A stretch of 36,508 bases of DNA from Neoroseomonas terrae. Lineage in GTDB: Bacteria; Pseudomonadota; Alphaproteobacteria; Acetobacterales; Acetobacteraceae. The notes below the pieces were generated by a model that worked only from the letters and a program-made list of their open reading frames with translations, was not told the origin of the DNA and searched no databases. The stretch lies in assembly GCF_018129025.1 (NCBI RefSeq), contig NZ_JAAEDI010000044.1, forward strand, positions 1 through 36,508. Direction: 5' to 3'. Shown here piece after piece: positions 33,365-36,508 of the stretch; position 1 is the stretch's first letter, and every line of letters starts with the position of its first letter. A program made the position numbers and the translations under genes.

Positions 33365-35818
33365 ATGAACGGCGCCCGGCAACTCCTCCTCACATTCCTG
33401 TGCCTGCTTGCCCTGCTGCCAGCCACCCGCGTGGCCGCGCAGGTCGAGGAACCCCAGCCCTTGCCCGCGGTGGAAGCCCCATCGCCGCCACCTGCCGCGC
33501 AGAGGCCGGTGCGACAGCCGACCCCACCGCGCAACGCCGCAACCAGGCCCGCCGCACCGGCGACCGCGACGGCGGCCGCGCCGGACGCGCTATCCGCCGG
33601 GGAGGCGCAACGCCTTCTCCATCTTCTCCAGGACGATGCGCAGCGGGGCGAGTTGCTCCGGACCCTGCGCGCCCTGAGCGCCGCGACCGGCGGAGCGGCG
33701 CCGGCACCTACCGGCGCGGCCGCCCCGCCGGCCACCGGCACCCCGCCGACAACACCGGAAGGCCAGGCGGCGGCGACTCCACCGCCGGCCGAGGAGGCGA
33801 TCCTCGCGCCCAATACGCTGGGCGCGCAGCTTCTCCAGGGCGCCTCGCAGCGGCTCTCGGCGCTGTCCGAGCAGATGGTCGGGACTGTCCGCGCCGTCGC
33901 CGACTTGCCCTCGGTCGTCGCTTGGTTCTCCTCCATGGCGCGGGACCCGGTGACGCAGTACCGGGTCCGGGACGCCGCCTGGAAGCTGATCCTCGTGCTC
34001 GGCCTCGGCCTGTTGTGCGAATGGGCCATGTCTCGGGCGCTGACACGCGCGCGCGACCGGCTAGATTCCCTCGCGCCGGAGGAGGGCGTCGCCTATTCCT
34101 GGCTCCGCAAGGTGCCGCTGGTCGTGGCGCGGCTCGGGCTCGACCTGCTGCCCATCGCAGCCTTCGCCGTCGTCTCCTACGGGCTGATCGGCGCCGTGCA
34201 GCCGGTGGTGACGACCGAACTCGTCATGCTGACGATCAACAATGCCTACATGGCGTCCCGCGCCGTGATGGTGGCGTCGCGCATGCTGCTCTCCCCGGCT
34301 TCACCCATGCTGCGGCTGCTGCCGGTGGCGGATGAGACGGCGGCCTACATCACCATCTGGCTGCGCCGGATCACCGTGGTGATCGTGGTCGGCTACGCGG
34401 TGGCGGAAGCGGGCCTGCAATTCGGCCTGCCCTGGAGCGCCTACGATTCCATCCTGCGGGTCTGCATGCTGCTGGTGACGATGTTCCTCGTCATCGTCAT
34501 CCTGCAGAACCGGGCGGCCGTTTCCGAGGTCCTGCGCGCCCCTCCGCTGCCGGAAGGGACCGAACCGGAACCAACGCGGCGCATGCTGCGCGCAGTTCGT
34601 GACCGCGCCGCGGAGATCTGGCACTTCATCGCCATCGCCTGGCTGATCGCCGCCTGGGGCGTCTGGGCGCTTGAGGTACAGGGCGGCTTCTGGCGGCTGA
34701 TCCGCGTTTCGCTGATGACGCTGGTGGTGCTGGGCGGTGCCCGGCTGGTCGATATGGCGGTCAGGCGGCTGATCCAGCGCGCTTTCCGCATCACGCCCGA
34801 CCTCGCCCTCCGCTATCCGGGGCTGGAACCGCGGGCAAACCGGTACCTGCCGGTGCTGAAGGGTGCCTTTTCCTTCTTCATCGGCGGCATCGCGCTGCTG
34901 CTGCTGCTCGAGGTCTGGGGCCTCGAGTCCTTCTCCTGGTTCGGGCAGGGCAAGCTCGGCAGCAGGCTGGTCGGCTCCATCGCCTCCATGGGCCTGACAA
35001 TCCTGGTGGCAATGGCGGCGTGGGAGGCGGCGAACGCCGCCATCGAACGCCACCTGTCGCGGCTGTCGCGTGACGCCAAGGCGGCACGCAGTGCGCGGGT
35101 CCGTACCTTGCTGCCGATGCTGCGCACGGCGCTGATGATCACGATCCTGGTCGTCGTCGCCTTCATCTTCCTGACCGAGATCGGGGTGAACGTCGCCCCG
35201 CTCATCGCCGGTGCCGGTGTCGTCGGCATCGCCATCGGCTTCGGGTCGCAAACCCTGGTCCGGGATGTCATCACCGGCATCTTCCTGCTGTTCGAGGACG
35301 CGATGGCGGTGGGGGACGTGGTGCAGGTTGGCGGCCTGGGCGGCGTGGTGGAACAATTGTCGATCCGCTCCATCAAGCTGCGCGCACTGGATGGCAGCCT
35401 GCACATCATCCCGTTCAGCGCCGTGACGACCGTGACCAACCAGACCCGGGACTTCGCCTTCGCGGTGATCGACGTGTCCGTCGCCTACGGCCAGGACACC
35501 GACCGGGTGCTGGACGTGCTCAAGGACATCGCCAAGGATCTGCGCGAGGATGTGAAGTGGCGCCCGGTGATCCGCGACGACCTGGACATCCAGGGCGTCG
35601 AGCGCTTCGCGGATTCGGGCGTCGTCATCCGCGTGCGGCTGAAGACCGACCCGTCCCAGCGCTGGGGCGTGGCGCGCGAGATGAACCGGCGGATCAACAA
35701 GAAGTTCGACGAGCTGGGGATCGAGATTCCGTATCCGCACCAGAAGCTGGTGCTGGAGAAGGGCGACGGACGGCACCCGGCGGAGCCGGCGCCGGCGCCG
35801 GCAGCGGCCTCGGAGTGA
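33365..35818 (+). CDS. Large MscS-family mechanosensitive ion channel
   Basis: An 817-residue multi-domain channel. A signal peptide (1-26, ending RVAAQ) leads into a Pro/Ala/Thr-rich periplasmic stretch (~29-145), then about ten membrane helices from ~205, the pore-lining helix LIAGAGVVGIAIGFGSQTLV, the FLLFEDAMAVGDVV turn and the cytoplasmic beta and alpha/beta vestibule (IRSIKLRALDGSLHIIPFSA to PYPHQKLVLEK). This matches the YbiO-like large MscS class that opens on membrane tension during osmotic downshock. A short disordered Ala/Pro tail ends the protein. The start at 33365 gives a clean signal peptide; the open frame extends 467 codons upstream but only shadows the MFS gene. Confidence 0.93.
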   Translation: MNGARQLLLTFLCLLALLPATRVAAQVEEPQPLPAVEAPSPPPAAQRPVRQPTPPRNAATRPAAPATATAAAPDALSAGEAQRLLHLLQDDAQRGELLRTLRALSAATGGAAPAPTGAAAPPATGTPPTTPEGQAAATPPPAEEAILAPNTLGAQLLQGASQRLSALSEQMVGTVRAVADLPSVVAWFSSMARDPVTQYRVRDAAWKLILVLGLGLLCEWAMSRALTRARDRLDSLAPEEGVAYSWLRKVPLVVARLGLDLLPIAAFAVVSYGLIGAVQPVVTTELVMLTINNAYMASRAVMVASRMLLSPASPMLRLLPVADETAAYITIWLRRITVVIVVGYAVAEAGLQFGLPWSAYDSILRVCMLLVTMFLVIVILQNRAAVSEVLRAPPLPEGTEPEPTRRMLRAVRDRAAEIWHFIAIAWLIAAWGVWALEVQGGFWRLIRVSLMTLVVLGGARLVDMAVRRLIQRAFRITPDLALRYPGLEPRANRYLPVLKGAFSFFIGGIALLLLLEVWGLESFSWFGQGKLGSRLVGSIASMGLTILVAMAAWEAANAAIERHLSRLSRDAKAARSARVRTLLPMLRTALMITILVVVAFIFLTEIGVNVAPLIAGAGVVGIAIGFGSQTLVRDVITGIFLLFEDAMAVGDVVQVGGLGGVVEQLSIRSIKLRALDGSLHIIPFSAVTTVTNQTRDFAFAVIDVSVAYGQDTDRVLDVLKDIAKDLREDVKWRPVIRDDLDIQGVERFADSGVVIRVRLKTDPSQRWGVAREMNRRINKKFDELGIEIPYPHQKLVLEKGDGRHPAEPAPAPAAASE

Positions 35819-35903
35819 CGGAGCGCCGGGCCGATCCAGGCTGGTGTCACGAGCTGAGAGGATCGCCGCCCGGTTCGCGCAACCGTAGGCGCCGCTGATA
35901 ACC

Positions 35904-36117
35904 GGAGAGGGGCTTTGCCCCTCTCCGAACCTCTCCCCAGCAAAGGCCGAAGGGCCTTTGCAAACCATTACCCGGCGCCGAGCACAATCGGCGCGCCAGA
36001 ACGTCGAAGCGGGAACGTGCTCCGCGGCATGCGTGGGTGCGGCACCATGTCCAAGTCCCGCGCTGAACCAGCGTCTTCGGCACCGTTCGTTGGTTTCCCA
36101 GAAGCCTTGAAAGCCTG
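35904..36117. repeat. Composite palindromic repeat, copy D (right arm decayed)
   Basis: This copy lies in the 553-base gene-free gap 35819-36371. The left arm is intact: GGAGAGGGGC/GCCCCTCTCC (35904-35926), linker GAACCTCTCCCCA, GCAAAGGCC/GGCCTTTGC (35940-35961), then AAACCATTAC. The right arm (36090-36117) keeps TTGGTTTCCC and a degenerate AAGCCTTGAAAGCCTGG, and the outer stem-loop is missing. CCTTGCCGGC (36146-36155) is mirrored at 36241-36250 further on. Otherwise the gap shows no gene. Confidence 0.8.
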
Positions 36118-36320
36118 GATCCGCGAGGGACGGCGACGCCGCCGGCCTTGCCGGCATGTGCTCCAAGCGTCTCGAGCGGATGGGAGCAGAAGCTGCTTAT
36201 CTGCGGTCAGGATGGAAGCCGGCGCATCCGGGTAGGCTTGGCCGGCAAGGCTGTGATTGGCGCGAAGCCGTTGGCGTCGCCCCTTTCCTCATCGGCCAAT
36301 CGTCGGACCTCCAATGCAGA

Positions 36321-36344
36321 AAGGGGCGCCTTTCGGCGCCCCTT
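36321..36344 (-). terminator. Hairpin after the OmpA-family gene
   Basis: AAGGGGCGCC (36321-36330) and GGCGCCCCTT (36335-36344) pair perfectly around TTTC. It lies 27 bases past the stop of the minus-strand OmpA-family gene, and TTTCTGC follows on that strand, so it is a plausible intrinsic terminator with a short T-run. Confidence 0.65.
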
Positions 36345-36371
36345 CCTGGTATCCGACGCTGATGCGTGCGA

Positions 36372-36508
36372 TCAGCGGAGGATGATTTCCACGCGGCGGT
36401 TCTGCGGCTCGCGGGTGTTGTCCGGGGTCGGGACCAGCAGGTTGGTCTCGCCGAAGCCGCGGGCGGTGATCTGGTTGCGGGGGATGCCCAGGCGAACCAG
36501 CTCGGCAG
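36372..36508 (-). CDS. OmpA-family protein, C-terminal end (continues past the window)
   Basis: Only the last ~44 codons are visible, reading off the right edge. The translation LVRLGIPRNQITARGFGETN followed by PDNTREPQNRRVEIIL is the end of an OmpA-like peptidoglycan-binding domain; the Arg of the NRRVEI motif is the meso-diaminopimelate ligand in this family. The protein would tie the outer membrane, or a lipoprotein or motor partner, to the cell wall. The N-terminal architecture is not visible, so Pal, OmpA porin and MotB-like types cannot be separated. The stop is at 36372-36374 and a hairpin follows. Confidence 0.88.
   Translation of the reverse strand, partial: AELVRLGIPRNQITARGFGETNLLVPTPDNTREPQNRRVEIILR

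Overview
The window is GC-rich bacterial chromosome, and gene content and order point to an alphaproteobacterium, most likely a Roseomonas-like member of the Acetobacteraceae. The clues are the minus-strand run rpsT-dnaA-dnaN-recF-gyrB, a mutM/ubiE/coaBC/dut block, an etfB-etfA-hbd block with a HIG1-type membrane protein beside it, and sppA-ihfB. The genus is an inference from style, not a proof.

Layout. 1-3880: the end of an unrecognised gene, a DUF2272 lipoprotein, an Old Yellow Enzyme homologue and an HSL-type esterase. 3983-10916: a catabolic quinate/shikimate module with a TetR regulator, a QsuD-like quinate/shikimate dehydrogenase, a QuiC-type 3-dehydroshikimate dehydratase, a three-part TRAP transporter and a type II dehydroquinase. 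Uptake plus these three enzymes would turn quinate or shikimate into protocatechuate. 10942-18264: the replication block gyrB, recF, dnaN, dnaA and rpsT. 18541-22823: enoyl-CoA hydratase, mutM, ubiE, coaBC and dut. 22863-28567: a TTC38-like TPR protein, nhaA behind a structured leader, purH, sppA and ihfB. 28915-31873: 3-hydroxyacyl-CoA dehydrogenase, etfA, etfB and a HIG1-type protein. 31967-36508: an MFS transporter, a large MscS-family channel and the end of an OmpA-family gene.

The most unusual signal is not a gene. A composite palindromic repeat occurs four times (699-982, 15979-16262, about 28614-28844, and 35904-36117). Each half has two stem-loops, and the halves face each other as long inverted arms around a variable centre. 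One copy is read through in frame as the N-terminal part of the DUF2272 lipoprotein, one separates dnaA from dnaN, and two fill gaps between convergent genes. Arm sequences differ between copies while base pairing is kept, which suggests selection on structure.

Other points worth a second look are a compact RNA fold plus a short upstream ORF before nhaA (position and shape fit the nhaA-I/Li+ riboswitch class), a type II dehydroquinase with two altered active-site positions, a long hyphenated palindrome between mutM and ubiE, and a MutM zinc finger lacking its fourth cysteine.
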